A DNA stretch of 64,000 nucleotides, from NCBI RefSeq assembly GCF_013409065.1, contig NZ_JACBZP010000001.1:2862518-2926517 (forward strand). The letters are read 5' to 3'. Below are positions 10,001 through 17,771 of the stretch, piece after piece. Under the pieces are notes generated by a model. The model was not told the origin of the DNA, searched no databases, and saw only the letters and a program-made list of their open reading frames with translations. How positions within the stretch are numbered: position 1 is the first letter of the stretch; each line of letters begins with the position of its first letter. The translations under genes were made by a program, and so were the position numbers. This DNA comes from Spelaeicoccus albus (GTDB taxonomy: Bacteria > Actinomycetota > Actinomycetes > Actinomycetales > Brevibacteriaceae).

Positions 10001-10454
10001 CGGCGATACGTCGGTGCTTGAGACCGTGGACTACCTGTACGGCTTGCGGGAAAACTCCGAGCACGTCATCCGGCTCGAAAAGGGCGTCGCTCTGCTTGCC
10101 GGGCTGGAAGCCGTCGGGGCGCCGGACGAACGCGGCATGCGCACCGTCATGTGCACCCTGAACGGGCAGCTGCGTCCATTGAGCGTGCGCGACGACTCCG
10201 TTGCCGTCGACGCCAAGACAGCCGAGCGGGCGAACCCTGCTGTGCCCGGCCATGTTGCGGCGCCGTTCGCGGGCGTCGTCACGCTTGTGGTCGGGGAGGG
10301 CGACACCGTCGAAGCGGGCGGAACCGTGGCAACCATCGAGGCCATGAAGATGGAGGCGTCAATCACGTCGGCGGTGGGCGGAACCGTCTCGCGTCTTGCC
10401 CTGAGCGACGTGTCGCAGGTCGAAGGCGGAGACCTGGTCGTGGTGGTCGAGTAG
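7053..10454 (+). CDS. pyc: Pyruvate carboxylase
   Basis: Biotin-dependent anaplerotic enzyme making oxaloacetate from pyruvate, bicarbonate and ATP; 1133 residues, full length. Domains in order: biotin carboxylase (FSKILVANRGEIAVRAFRAA at the start, ATP-grasp glycine loop AGGGGRGMRRV, EMNPRIQVEHTVTE); the carboxyltransferase TIM barrel beginning TETTFRDAHQSL with metal-ligand HLHTHDTAGGQ; and a biotinyl domain with EAMKMEAS, the biotin-accepting lysine being residue 1099. The ATG at 7053 follows CAGGAG at 7035-7040. def begins one base after its stop, so the pair is likely co-transcribed. Its biotin demand links it functionally to the bioYMN genes at 22794-26922. Confidence 0.97.
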   Translation: MFSKILVANRGEIAVRAFRAAYEVGARTVAVFPYEDRNSEHRMKADEAYQIGSEGHPVRAYLNVDEILRVAVECGADAVYPGYGFLSENPDLARACEAAGITFIGPPASVLELAGNKVQALRAAKNAGIPVLESTTPSADLDELLSAAEGMEYPLFAKAVAGGGGRGMRRVAAPEDLRDALESAMREADSAFGDPTMFIEQAVQRPRHIEVQVLADSHSNAIHLYERDCSVQRRHQKVVEIAPAPNLDDDVRAALHSDALKFAEALGYQNAGTVEFLLETKGPRAGKHVFIEMNPRIQVEHTVTEEVTSIDLVQSQMRIAAGESLADLGLTQDDVRVGGAALQCRITTEDPANGFRPDTGMITAYRSAGGAGVRLDGGTVHAGAEISAHFDSMLVKLTCRGRTFDIAVGRAKRALAEFRIRGVSTNISFLRAVLDDPSFAAGDLSTAFIEERPELLKARVSADRGTKLLTWLADVTVNQPNGAAPVTLNPADKLPEGVDLSKPAPDGARQRLAELGPQKFAEDLRARTALAVTETTFRDAHQSLLATRVRSRDLLAVAPYVSRLTPELLSIECWGGATYDVALRFLGEDPWERLAGLRESAPNMALQMLLRGRNTVGYTPYPTEVTDAFVAEAASTGIDIFRIFDALNDVSQMRPAIDAVRATDSAVAEVALCYTGDLGNPGEKLYTLDYYLRLAEEIVDAGAHVLAIKDMAGLLRAPAAYTLVSALRERFDLPVHLHTHDTAGGQLATLAAAARAGVDAVDAASAAMSGTTSQPSLSSLVAAFEHTDRDTGLSLDKVGELEPYWEAVRRVYAPFESGLPGPTGRVYNHEIPGGQLSNLRQQAVALGLGEKFEEIERMYEAADRILGHLVKVTPSSKVVGDLALHLVAVDADPKEFEENPASFDIPDSVIGFLSGDLGVPPGGWPEPFRTKALDGRRVKPAEAELSSDDKTLLAEPGPERRTALNRLLFPGPAKEFERVRDTFGDTSVLETVDYLYGLRENSEHVIRLEKGVALLAGLEAVGAPDERGMRTVMCTLNGQLRPLSVRDDSVAVDAKTAERANPAVPGHVAAPFAGVVTLVVGEGDTVEAGGTVATIEAMKMEASITSAVGGTVSRLALSDVSQVEGGDLVVVVE

Positions 10455-10455
10455 C

Positions 10456-10947
10456 ATGACCGTCCGCGATATTCGCTATTTCGGCGACCCCGTCCTCAAA
10501 TCGGCTTGCGACCCGGTTACCCGCTTCGACAAAAAGCTCCGTGATTTGGTGCAGGATCTGCTCGACACGACGACCCCATCGGGGCGCGCCGGCGTCGCCG
10601 CGAACCAGATCGGCGTCTCGCTGCGCGTGTTTTCGTACAACGTCGACGATGAGCTCGGCTACGTCATCAATCCCGAAATCGTCGATCTCGGCGCCGAGAT
10701 GGAGCCGATGGAGGAAGGCTGCCTTTCGGTTCCCGGGCTCTGGTATCCGGTGTCCCGGCACACATCGGCGACGGTAAAGGGCGTCGACATGAACAATGAG
10801 CCGATCACGGTTTCCGGCACCGGCACGCTTGCCCAGGCGTTGCAGCACGAGACGGACCATTTGGACGGTCACGTGTATCTGGACAGACTCGACCGACAAG
10901 CTCGCGGCGCTGCGCTGAAGGAAATTCGCGGCTCCGACTGGTTCTGA
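10456..10947 (+). CDS. def: Peptide deformylase
   Basis: Removes the N-formyl group from nascent proteins; 163 residues. All three active-site motifs are present: GVAANQIG, EGCLSVPG with the metal-ligand Cys, and QHETDHLDG with the HExxH zinc/iron site. It starts 2 bases after the pyc stop, suggesting translational coupling. Housekeeping deformylases usually sit with fmt, so this may be the second paralog common in actinobacteria. Confidence 0.95.
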   Translation: MTVRDIRYFGDPVLKSACDPVTRFDKKLRDLVQDLLDTTTPSGRAGVAANQIGVSLRVFSYNVDDELGYVINPEIVDLGAEMEPMEEGCLSVPGLWYPVSRHTSATVKGVDMNNEPITVSGTGTLAQALQHETDHLDGHVYLDRLDRQARGAALKEIRGSDWF

Positions 10948-10982
10948 TTCGACGGCGAGCTTCGCCGGGAAGGCAGGGAAAG

Positions 10983-11837
10983 ATGCAACTCATCGGGGTA
11001 GTCGGCTGCGGTCTGATGGGATCGGGAATCGCCGAAGTGGCGGCCAAGGCCGGCCTCGACGTGATAGTGCGGGATATCAACGAGCAAGCTGTCGATGCGG
11101 GCCGGGCACGGATCGGCAAATCACTGAACCGGGCGGTCGAGCGCGGCAAGCTCACGGCGGAACGCCGGGACGCTGTGCTCAGCTCCCTCCGCTTCACGAC
11201 GGATATCAGCGAGTTGGCCGACCGGGATCTGGTCATCGAGGCTGCCAGCGAGAACGAAGAGATCAAGAAATCGGTGTTCGCCGACCTTGATGCGGTAGTG
11301 ACGAAGCCGGATGCCGTCCTGGCGTCGAACACGTCGTCCATGCCGATCGTGCGGTTCGCCAAGGCCACGAGCCGGCCCGAACGCGTCGTGGGCATGCACT
11401 TCTTCAATCCGGCGCCGGTTCAGCCGCTGGTGGAGATCGTTTCTTCCGTACTGACGGCCCCGGACGTCGTCGACGCCGTCCGAAGCCTGGCCGAGGACGT
11501 ACTGGGCAAGGTGACAATCAGCGCGCAGGACCGGCCCGGCTTCATCGTCAACGCGTTGTTGGTGCCGTATCTGCTGTCGGCGATCCGCATGTACGAATCG
11601 GGGGCGGCGAGCCTTGAGGACATCGACGCCGGAATGGTGAACGGCTGCGCACACCCGATGGGGCCGATGCGGTTGAACGACTTGGTCGGGTTGGACACCA
11701 CGCTGGCCATCGCCAAGTCGGTGCACGCCGAGACCGGCGATCCTGCCTACGCGCCGCCTGTGCTGCTCAGCCGGATGGTGGATGCCGGATTCCACGGCAA
11801 GAAGGCCGGACGAGGGTTCTATAACGATTACAGTTGA
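10983..11837 (+). CDS. 3-hydroxybutyryl-CoA dehydrogenase family protein
   Basis: NAD-dependent L-3-hydroxyacyl-CoA dehydrogenase of 284 residues, the single-domain FadB2/Hbd size. The N-terminal Rossmann loop is VVGCGLMGSGIAEVAAKAG, then ASNTSSMPI and GMHFFNPAPVQPLVEI, which carries the catalytic His, and a C-terminal helical domain starting near DRPGFIVNALL. It probably acts in short-chain acyl-CoA metabolism. It lies 35 bases after def and is followed after 3 bases by the NmrA-like gene. Confidence 0.92.
   Translation: MQLIGVVGCGLMGSGIAEVAAKAGLDVIVRDINEQAVDAGRARIGKSLNRAVERGKLTAERRDAVLSSLRFTTDISELADRDLVIEAASENEEIKKSVFADLDAVVTKPDAVLASNTSSMPIVRFAKATSRPERVVGMHFFNPAPVQPLVEIVSSVLTAPDVVDAVRSLAEDVLGKVTISAQDRPGFIVNALLVPYLLSAIRMYESGAASLEDIDAGMVNGCAHPMGPMRLNDLVGLDTTLAIAKSVHAETGDPAYAPPVLLSRMVDAGFHGKKAGRGFYNDYS
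11829..11834 (+). promoter_or_regulatory. -10 element of a leaderless NmrA-like mRNA
   Basis: TACAGT overlaps the last codons of the dehydrogenase gene and is followed by 6 bases and ATG at 11841. This suggests an internal promoter in addition to read-through. Confidence 0.4.
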
Positions 11838-11840
11838 ACT

Positions 11841-12623
11841 ATGTTCGCTGTTGCAGGAGGCACCGGACTCGTCGGTTCCAAGGTCGTGGCCCAGCTGGCG
11901 GCGGCCGGTGAGCCGGTGCGCGCACTCAGTCGCCGTGTTCCGGACGACGATTCGCCCCGCCGCGTCGAAGGCGCCGAATACGTCTCGACGGACTTGGTGA
12001 CGGGTGTCGGGCTGACCAAAGCGCTGACGGACGTCGAGATGATCATCGATACGACGGGGGACATGCGCCGCGGCAACAAGTCCGTGTTGCTGGCCGGCGC
12101 CGAGCGGCTCGTGCGGGTCGCGCGTGATCGCGGCGTCCGGCACGGAGTGGTCCTGTCGATCGCGGGCACCGACCAGTCGCGAATGGGGTACTACCGGACG
12201 AAGGCCGCGCAGGAACGGCTCTATCTGGATTCCGGTGCGGGTTTCCGGGTGCTGCGCGCCACCCAGTTCCATGAATTTCTGGACATGATTTTTCGTCCGG
12301 CCGCGCGCATCGGCGTGTTGCCGGTGTCGAAGAAGGCAAGTTTTCAGCCCATCGACACCGGCGACGTCGCACGCGAGTTGATCCGGTTTGTCGAGGAAGA
12401 CGACCCGGACATGCCGATCCGAACGGTCGGGGGCCCCGACGTGTTGCCGATGCGCGCCCTGGCCGAGGCGTGGAAGAAGTCCCGGCACAGTCGAGCATCG
12501 ATAGTCGGGGTGCCGGTTCCGGGCCCGTTCGGTGCGTTTCTGGCCGCGGGGTTGAACTTGATCCCCGAACGTGCCGTTGGCACGCGCACCTTCGACGACT
12601 GGTTGAGCGCGACCGCCGAATGA
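11841..12623 (+). CDS. NmrA-like NAD(P)-binding SDR protein
   Basis: Atypical SDR of 260 residues. It opens with the loop FAVAGGTGLVGSKVVAQLAAAG and VRALSRR, the NmrA/YwnB pattern, and lacks the YxxxK pair of a classical SDR, having DQSRMGYYRTKAAQE instead. The middle RATQFHEFLDMIF and the closing FDDWLS are common in the group annotated as NAD(P)H-binding or nucleoside-diphosphate-sugar epimerase proteins. Such proteins may be redox sensors or reductases; no substrate can be assigned. The start is supported by a -10-like hexamer. Confidence 0.83.
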   Translation: MFAVAGGTGLVGSKVVAQLAAAGEPVRALSRRVPDDDSPRRVEGAEYVSTDLVTGVGLTKALTDVEMIIDTTGDMRRGNKSVLLAGAERLVRVARDRGVRHGVVLSIAGTDQSRMGYYRTKAAQERLYLDSGAGFRVLRATQFHEFLDMIFRPAARIGVLPVSKKASFQPIDTGDVARELIRFVEEDDPDMPIRTVGGPDVLPMRALAEAWKKSRHSRASIVGVPVPGPFGAFLAAGLNLIPERAVGTRTFDDWLSATAE

Positions 12624-12662
12624 GAGCCGGGACCCGCCTGCGGCCGTCTCCGTGGGGCCGAC

Positions 12663-12668
12663 CATAAT
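12663..12668 (+). promoter_or_regulatory. -10 element of a leaderless aldo/keto reductase mRNA
   Basis: CATAAT, 5 of 6 matches to TATAAT, lies 7 bases before ATG 12676. The alternative ATG at 12667 overlaps this hexamer, which favours the downstream start. Confidence 0.45.
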
Positions 12669-12675
12669 GGCGGAC

Positions 12676-13638
12676 ATGACGAATTCGACAGCTTCAGTCC
12701 AGTACGGACCGCTCGGTGCATCGGGCCTGATGGTCTCGTCGGTGGGCCTCGGAACCAACTCCTTTGGCGTGAAACTCGATCCTGACGGTGCCCGCGAGGT
12801 CGTCGATGCCTGCTTCGATGCCGGTATCACTCTTTTCGACACGTCCGACACTTACGGCGGCGAGCCGGGCGACAGCGAGCGGATTCTCGGCCGGGCGCTC
12901 GGATCGCGGCGTGAACAAGTGATAGTTGCGACGAAATTCGGAATGGACGCTCGTGGGGCGAACGGCCCCGATTGGGGAGTACGCGGATCACGGAGGTATA
13001 TCCGAGCTGCCGTCGAACACAGTCTGCGCCGCCTGGGCACCGACTACATCGATCTGTACCAGCTGCACGCCCCTGATCCCGTCACGCCGATCGAGGAGAC
13101 GATGGCCGCGCTGCACGAGCTGGTCACCGACGGCAAAGTCCGCTACGTGGGCTCGTCGAACCTCGCCGGCTGGCAGATCGTGGACGCCGATTGGACGGCT
13201 CGCACTGCCGGATACACGCCGTTCATCTCGGCTCAGAACAAGTATTCGCTGCTGGCACGCGACGTGGAAGGCGAAGTAATTCCGGCCGCCGAGAGGGTCG
13301 GTGCCGGCATCTTGCCGTACTTTCCGCTGGCATCGGGTCTCTTGACCGGAAAATATCGGCGCGGACAGGCCGCCCCCGAAGGTACTCGGCTGGCCTCGCG
13401 ACCGGAACGTCTCGAGGCCGCGAATTTCGACGTCATCGAGGGCCTGGAAGCTTTCGCCCGGCAACGCGGCATCACGCTGCTGGACGTGGCAATGGGATGG
13501 CTGCGCTCACGCCCGGCGGTCGGGTCGGTCATCGCCGGGGCGACGAGCCGGGCACAGGTCGAGTCGAACACGTCAGCGGCCGCGTGGGAGCCGTCGGACG
13601 AAGACATTGCCGAGATCGACGGGCTGACCGGCGCCTGA
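12676..13638 (+). CDS. Aldo/keto reductase
   Basis: NADPH-dependent (alpha/beta)8 oxidoreductase, 320 residues from ATG 12676. The catalytic tetrad is recognisable: Asp in ITLFDTSDTYGG, Tyr in the same segment, Lys in VIVATKFG, and His in YIDLYQLHAPD. The phosphate-binding C-terminal region (VIAGATSRAQVESNTSA) is also present. It belongs to the YghZ/GSP69-like voltage-gated-channel beta-subunit branch; the physiological substrate is unknown. It is preceded by the NmrA-like gene (52 bases) and converges on the aminotransferase 17 bases downstream. Confidence 0.9.
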   Translation: MTNSTASVQYGPLGASGLMVSSVGLGTNSFGVKLDPDGAREVVDACFDAGITLFDTSDTYGGEPGDSERILGRALGSRREQVIVATKFGMDARGANGPDWGVRGSRRYIRAAVEHSLRRLGTDYIDLYQLHAPDPVTPIEETMAALHELVTDGKVRYVGSSNLAGWQIVDADWTARTAGYTPFISAQNKYSLLARDVEGEVIPAAERVGAGILPYFPLASGLLTGKYRRGQAAPEGTRLASRPERLEAANFDVIEGLEAFARQRGITLLDVAMGWLRSRPAVGSVIAGATSRAQVESNTSAAAWEPSDEDIAEIDGLTGA

Positions 13639-13655
13639 CGCCGCGCGTCTGCCGG

Positions 13656-14936
13656 TTAGTCGGCGCTGTTCAACAGGGCGGCCGTCGCAGCCAGCAATGC
13701 ACACGTGCACAATCCGTCGATCGCCGCGCGGACGTCCTCGGTGCTCGGGTACGTCGGCGCGATGCGGATGTTCGAGTTCTTCGGATCGACGCCGTACGGG
13801 AACGCAGCGCCGGCCGGCGTCATGGCGATGCCGGCATCCCCTGCAAGTTTGACTACCGTGTCGGCAGTCCCGGGCTGCACGTCCAAGCTGACGAAATATC
13901 CGCCTCGCGGCGTCGTCCACGCGGCGAAGTCATAACCGCCGAGCCGGTCGGCCAACATGTCAACGACGATGCGGAACTTGGGCTCGATCAGTTCGCGGTG
14001 GGCACGCATATGCGCACGCACGCCGTCTGAATTCCGAAAGAATTTGGCATGGCGCAGCTGGTTGATCTTGTCCGGTCCAATGCTTTGCATGGCCAGATGG
14101 CCGGTAAACCAATCGACGTTCGCCGGCGATGATGCCCAGAAAGCGACGCCTGCGCCGGCAAAGGTGATCTTTGACGTGGAGGCGAAGATGAAGACGCGAC
14201 TGGGGTTCCCGGCGGCTTCGGCCAGGCCGAGGATGTCGACAACCGGAGCGGGGGAGTCGGTCAAGTGGTGCAGGCCGTAAGCGTTGTCCCAGAAGATTCG
14301 GAAGTCCGGCGCCGCCGTCGGCATCGACACCAGCTCGCGCGCCACCGGTTCCGGATACACCGAACCGGTCGGATTGGAATATGCCGGTACCGCCCACATG
14401 CCCTTGATCGACGGGTCGTCCGCAACGAGCCGGCGCACTTCGTCCATATCCGGACCGTCGTCTCCCAACGCGACGGGGACGAGCTCGATGCCCAACGATT
14501 GGCACATCGAGAAATGCCTGTCGTAGCCGGGAGTGGGGCACAAGAATTTGACGGGCCCGGCTGACCAGGGCTGATGCTCGCCGTCCACACCGTGGCGGAG
14601 CGCGAAATCAATTGTGTTGTACATCATGGTGAGACTCGAATTCCCACCGGCAAGTAGCTGGGCCGCATCGATGCCGAGAAGCTCGGAAAAGATCGCGCGA
14701 AGTTCGGGCAGACCGGCGAGGCCGCCGTAATTGCGGCAGTCGGTGCCGTCGGCGGCACGGTAGTCGTCGGCGTCGAGCACCGTCAGCAGATCGCTCGACA
14801 GATCGAGTTGTTCCGGTGACGGCTTTCCCCGCGTCAGGTTGAGCTGCAGCGCGCGCGCCTTCAGATCCGCATAGTCTCGCGTGAGCTGCGAGTGCAGGGC
14901 AGTGAGGTCATCGGAAGAAAGCGACGCGAGCTGCAT
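13656..14936 (-). CDS. MocR-related class I aminotransferase (probable aspartate aminotransferase)
   Basis: PLP-dependent fold-type I aminotransferase of 426 residues. The N-terminus (LSSDDLTALHSQLTRDYADL) and LNLTRGKPSPEQLDLS are characteristic of the actinobacterial Aminotran_MocR (PF12897) family, annotated as aspartate aminotransferase. Further marks are NPTGSVYPEPVA, the DNAYGLHHL cofactor contact, and the Schiff-base lysine in FASTSKITFAGAG. There is no helix-turn-helix, so it is an enzyme and not a MocR regulator. A GATATT hexamer 6 bases before the ATG may again indicate a leaderless start. Confidence 0.88.
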   Translation of the reverse strand: MQLASLSSDDLTALHSQLTRDYADLKARALQLNLTRGKPSPEQLDLSSDLLTVLDADDYRAADGTDCRNYGGLAGLPELRAIFSELLGIDAAQLLAGGNSSLTMMYNTIDFALRHGVDGEHQPWSAGPVKFLCPTPGYDRHFSMCQSLGIELVPVALGDDGPDMDEVRRLVADDPSIKGMWAVPAYSNPTGSVYPEPVARELVSMPTAAPDFRIFWDNAYGLHHLTDSPAPVVDILGLAEAAGNPSRVFIFASTSKITFAGAGVAFWASSPANVDWFTGHLAMQSIGPDKINQLRHAKFFRNSDGVRAHMRAHRELIEPKFRIVVDMLADRLGGYDFAAWTTPRGGYFVSLDVQPGTADTVVKLAGDAGIAMTPAGAAFPYGVDPKNSNIRIAPTYPSTEDVRAAIDGLCTCALLAATAALLNSAD

Positions 14937-14997
14937 GAGCGGAATATCCCCGTATCCAAAAGGCGGCAGTTGACGCTACCCAGCATATCCACACGCG

Positions 14998-15036
14998 CCG
15001 AGGGGCGGCGCCGAGACACTCGGCGCCGCCCCTCGG
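14998..15036. terminator. Strong hairpin downstream of the catalase gene
   Basis: Perfect 18-base stem (14998-15015 and 15019-15036) with an ACA loop, 22 bases past the catalase stop on the minus strand. The stem is almost all G+C and there is no T-tract. A transcript-end or mRNA-stabilising role is likely. Confidence 0.7.
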
Positions 15037-15058
15037 GGATTCGGTGGAACGACCCGCG

Positions 15059-16516
15059 TTACGCCTGGCCTTCCCGGACGCCGGCTTCGATACGCTTGCC
15101 GATATCCGGGTCGATGTTCTTCCAGTAATCGAACGCCCGCTGGAGCACCGGCTCGGTCACTCCGTCCAGCAGGTGACCGACGGTATTGCTGACCAAACGG
15201 TCACGTGCAGCGTCGTCGAGCACTTCGCGAACCAGGGTGCCGGGTTGGCCCCAATCGTCGTCCTCGGCGTGCAGCGTGTACGCGGCGCGAACCATTTCTC
15301 CGTCCGCCTCCCAACCGGCGGGCTCACCGTAGCGCTCGACGTCCGCCGCGGGGCCGCCCTTCGAATTGGGCGCGTACACCGGGTCGCCCGGGTTCGAGAA
15401 CCTCATGTGCCCGTCCTTGGAATAGCTGTGCTTCTCCGTGGCATGCGGAGCATTGACGGGCAACTCGTTGTAGTTGGCACCAATCCGGTACCGGTGCGCA
15501 TCTGCGTAGGAGAACATGCGGCCGAGCAGCATCTTGTCGGGGCTCGGACCGATCCCCGGAACCATATTGCTCGGCTCGAACGCGGCCTGCTCGATCTGCG
15601 TGTGATAGTCGGCCGGGTTCTTGTCCAACCGCATCTTGCCGACCTCGATGAGCGGATAGTCCTTGTGCGAGATCGTCTTGGTCAGATCGAAGGGGTTGAA
15701 GCGATAGTCCTTCGCGTCCTCGTACGGCATGATCTGCATCTTGAGCGTCCAGGTGGGATAGTCGCCGTCCTCGATAGCGTTCCACAGATCGCGCGTGTGG
15801 TAATCGCCGTCGGATCCTGTCAACGCATCGCCGTCCTCCTGCGTGAGGAACTTCGAACCTTGATCGGTCATGAAGTGATAGCGCACCCAGAATCTCTTGC
15901 CTTCGGCGTTGACCCACATATAGGTATGGCTGGAGTAGCCGTTCATATGACGCCAAGAGCTCGGCAGACCGCGGTCGCCCATCAGCCAGGTGACCTGGTG
16001 CGCCGACTCGGGGGAGAGGGTCCAGAAATCCCACTGCATGTCGTTTGAGCGCAGGTTGTTGTCCGCACGGCGCTTTTGCGAACGGATAAAGTCCTGGAAC
16101 TTCATCGGGTCGCGCATGAAGAACACCGGCGTGTTGTTGCCCACCATGTCGTAATTGCCCTCGGTGGTGTAGAACTTCACCGCGAAGCCGCGGGGATCGC
16201 GCCAGGTGTCGGGGCTTCCGCGCTCACCCGCGACGGTGGAGAACCTGACGAGGACCTCCGTCTTGACGCCCGGTTGGAATACTGCCGCCTTCGTATACGC
16301 GCTCACATCATTGGTGACCTCGAACGTGCCGAACGCACCGCCGCCCTTGGCGTGCGGCTGCCGCTCGGGAACCCGTTCGCGGTTGAACTGCGCCATCTTC
16401 TCAATGAGGTAATGGTCGTGGAGGAGGATCGGGCCGTCGCGGCCGACCGTCAACGAATGCGCATCGCTCTCGACCGGTATGCCGGCCTCGTTGGTCGTAG
16501 CATTCTGATCCGTCAT
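15059..16516 (-). CDS. katA: Monofunctional heme catalase
   Basis: Decomposes hydrogen peroxide; 485 residues, the small-subunit catalase size. Motifs visible are the distal His in [12 protein letters not shown], the active-site Asn in [14 protein letters not shown], and the proximal heme-ligand Tyr in [14 protein letters not shown]. The start [12 protein letters not shown] at 16516 overlaps the fur stop as TAATG, so the regulator and catalase are translated from one message. This mirrors the furA-katG arrangement of mycobacteria, but with a KatA-type enzyme. Confidence 0.96.
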   Translation of the reverse strand: MTDQNATTNEAGIPVESDAHSLTVGRDGPILLHDHYLIEKMAQFNRERVPERQPHAKGGGAFGTFEVTNDVSAYTKAAVFQPGVKTEVLVRFSTVAGERGSPDTWRDPRGFAVKFYTTEGNYDMVGNNTPVFFMRDPMKFQDFIRSQKRRADNNLRSNDMQWDFWTLSPESAHQVTWLMGDRGLPSSWRHMNGYSSHTYMWVNAEGKRFWVRYHFMTDQGSKFLTQEDGDALTGSDGDYHTRDLWNAIEDGDYPTWTLKMQIMPYEDAKDYRFNPFDLTKTISHKDYPLIEVGKMRLDKNPADYHTQIEQAAFEPSNMVPGIGPSPDKMLLGRMFSYADAHRYRIGANYNELPVNAPHATEKHSYSKDGHMRFSNPGDPVYAPNSKGGPAADVERYGEPAGWEADGEMVRAAYTLHAEDDDWGQPGTLVREVLDDAARDRLVSNTVGHLLDGVTEPVLQRAFDYWKNIDPDIGKRIEAGVREGQA

Positions 16517-16980
16517 TAATTCCCTCTTTTCACATCGGGTTGAGCATCCGTCTCCAAGCATTCGGGGCACGTGCCTATGAAAAGCACTTGCGCCGTTTCG
16601 ACGCGGAAGCCTTGGTAATCGCTTGGAGTCAGACACGGTTGATGCCCGACGACGCAATCCACATCCGCCACGCGACCGCACCGGGAGCACAGCAAATGAT
16701 GATGATTGTCGCCGGTCCGAGTCTCGTAGCGTGCCGGCGAGCCCGGCGGTTCAATACGTCGGACGAGTCCGGAGGATTCGCACGCCGTGAGAACGTCGTA
16801 CACTGCCTGGGTCGAAATGTGACCGAGACCGGTACGGACGGTTTCAGTCACGGCCTTCGCCGTCGAGTGCGGAAATTCATCCAGCGCGGCAAGCACGGCA
16901 AGCCGCGCCGCCGTGACCCGCAGGCCCGACGTTCGCAGCCGCTGTGTGCGGTCCGTCACACTAAAAGACATCACGGCCAT
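16516..16980 (-). CDS. Fur-family regulator (FurA/PerR type) of the catalase operon
   Basis: Metal-dependent repressor of 154 residues from the ATG at 16980. The winged helix runs through [19 protein letters not shown] and [20 protein letters not shown]. The regulatory metal site is in [18 protein letters not shown], and CPEC near the C-terminus completes a Cys4 structural zinc site. An in-frame ATG 45 bases upstream at 17025 is rejected because the added codons would cover the probable operator and promoter. ATG 16971 (MSFSVTDR) is the other candidate. A peroxide sensor controlling the coupled catalase is the simplest reading; an iron-responsive role is possible. Confidence 0.88.
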   Translation of the reverse strand: MAVMSFSVTDRTQRLRTSGLRVTAARLAVLAALDEFPHSTAKAVTETVRTGLGHISTQAVYDVLTACESSGLVRRIEPPGSPARYETRTGDNHHHLLCSRCGRVADVDCVVGHQPCLTPSDYQGFRVETAQVLFIGTCPECLETDAQPDVKRGN

Positions 16981-16981
16981 C

Positions 16982-17019
16982 TCACGCCAATAACTGGATT
17001 GAGTCAACTCTTGGCGTGA
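16982..17019. promoter_or_regulatory. Inverted repeat operator and promoter of the fur-catalase operon
   Basis: TCACGCCAA at 16982-16990 and TTGGCGTGA at 17011-17019 form a perfect 9-base inverted repeat with a 20-base centre. On the minus strand the centre holds a -35-like TTGACT, and TGAGAT follows after 17 bases. A regulator bound here would cover the promoter just before the chosen fur start. The repeat is seen directly; autoregulation is inferred. Confidence 0.6.
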
Positions 17020-17095
17020 TTCCATCTTTCAAAGACGCCGCGTCCGTTGCCGCCGGAGCCGTGTCCAAAACGGAAGAGAATCGTCCCGCCCGTTG

Positions 17096-17734
17096 CTATC
17101 GGCGGGGTTTGAGTGCTGCCGCGGGCTTATACGCCGAGACCGTCGGATCACCGTCCAGCCAAAATCGCCACGGATACTGATCGCCGTCGCCGCCGGGCCC
17201 GCGCAGCCCGACTCGCGGCCCGCTTCGAATGCGCCCGGCGTCGATAGGCTGCGGGGGAAGATCGAAGGACCAATCGTCGTCGAAGACCGACTCACCGTCG
17301 TTGGCCAGGGTGAGTCCAAGCGCCTGGGCGACACACGCCGGCCCTCGGGCCAGGCTCCGGAACGGCGCGGGGGAGCGCCGTCGACCGGACCTGCGAGACG
17401 TGGCGAGGTCTACGCCGTCCACGACCTCGCCGGCGCGCAGCAAGGCCCCGCGCGAGCTGTCGCTGTCGCCGCAGACCAGATTGACGCAATGGTGCATCCC
17501 GTACGTGAAGTAGACGTACAGTGTGCCGGCCGGGCCGAACATGCTCGAGTTCCGGGCGGTTTTGCCGCGGTACGAATGCGAACCGGGGTCCAACTCGCCT
17601 TTGTAGGCTTCGACCTCGGTTAAACGAACTCCCACGTAACCATCGGCGTTTCGGTGGCCGATCACGCAGCCGAGAAGCGTCGGGGCCACATCGACGACGT
17701 CACCGCTCAGTAGAGTCAGCAGGTCCGATCTCAT
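17096..17734 (-). CDS. mpg: DNA-3-methyladenine glycosylase (AAG/MPG family)
   Basis: Excises alkylated purines in base-excision repair; 212 residues from ATG 17734. The family signature is clear: ARNSSMFGPAGTLYVYFTYG, with the active-site Glu in RLTEVEAYKG and the substrate-pocket GMHHCVNLVCG. The C-terminal GPRVGLRG and PWRFWLDG also match. Start codons further upstream, to 17803, are open, but no family-like sequence lies before MRSDLLTLL. The HNH gene stops just upstream on the same strand; no operon evidence is strong. Confidence 0.93.
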   Translation of the reverse strand: MRSDLLTLLSGDVVDVAPTLLGCVIGHRNADGYVGVRLTEVEAYKGELDPGSHSYRGKTARNSSMFGPAGTLYVYFTYGMHHCVNLVCGDSDSSRGALLRAGEVVDGVDLATSRRSGRRRSPAPFRSLARGPACVAQALGLTLANDGESVFDDDWSFDLPPQPIDAGRIRSGPRVGLRGPGGDGDQYPWRFWLDGDPTVSAYKPAAALKPRR

Positions 17735-17771
17735 CACGCTTACCAATGAACCATATGGAACCGAAAAGACT

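Noticed and set aside
11121-12851. 576-codon minus-strand open frame across three plus-strand genes
   Set aside because: It spans the dehydrogenase, the NmrA-like gene and the aldo/keto reductase start, and has no family motif.
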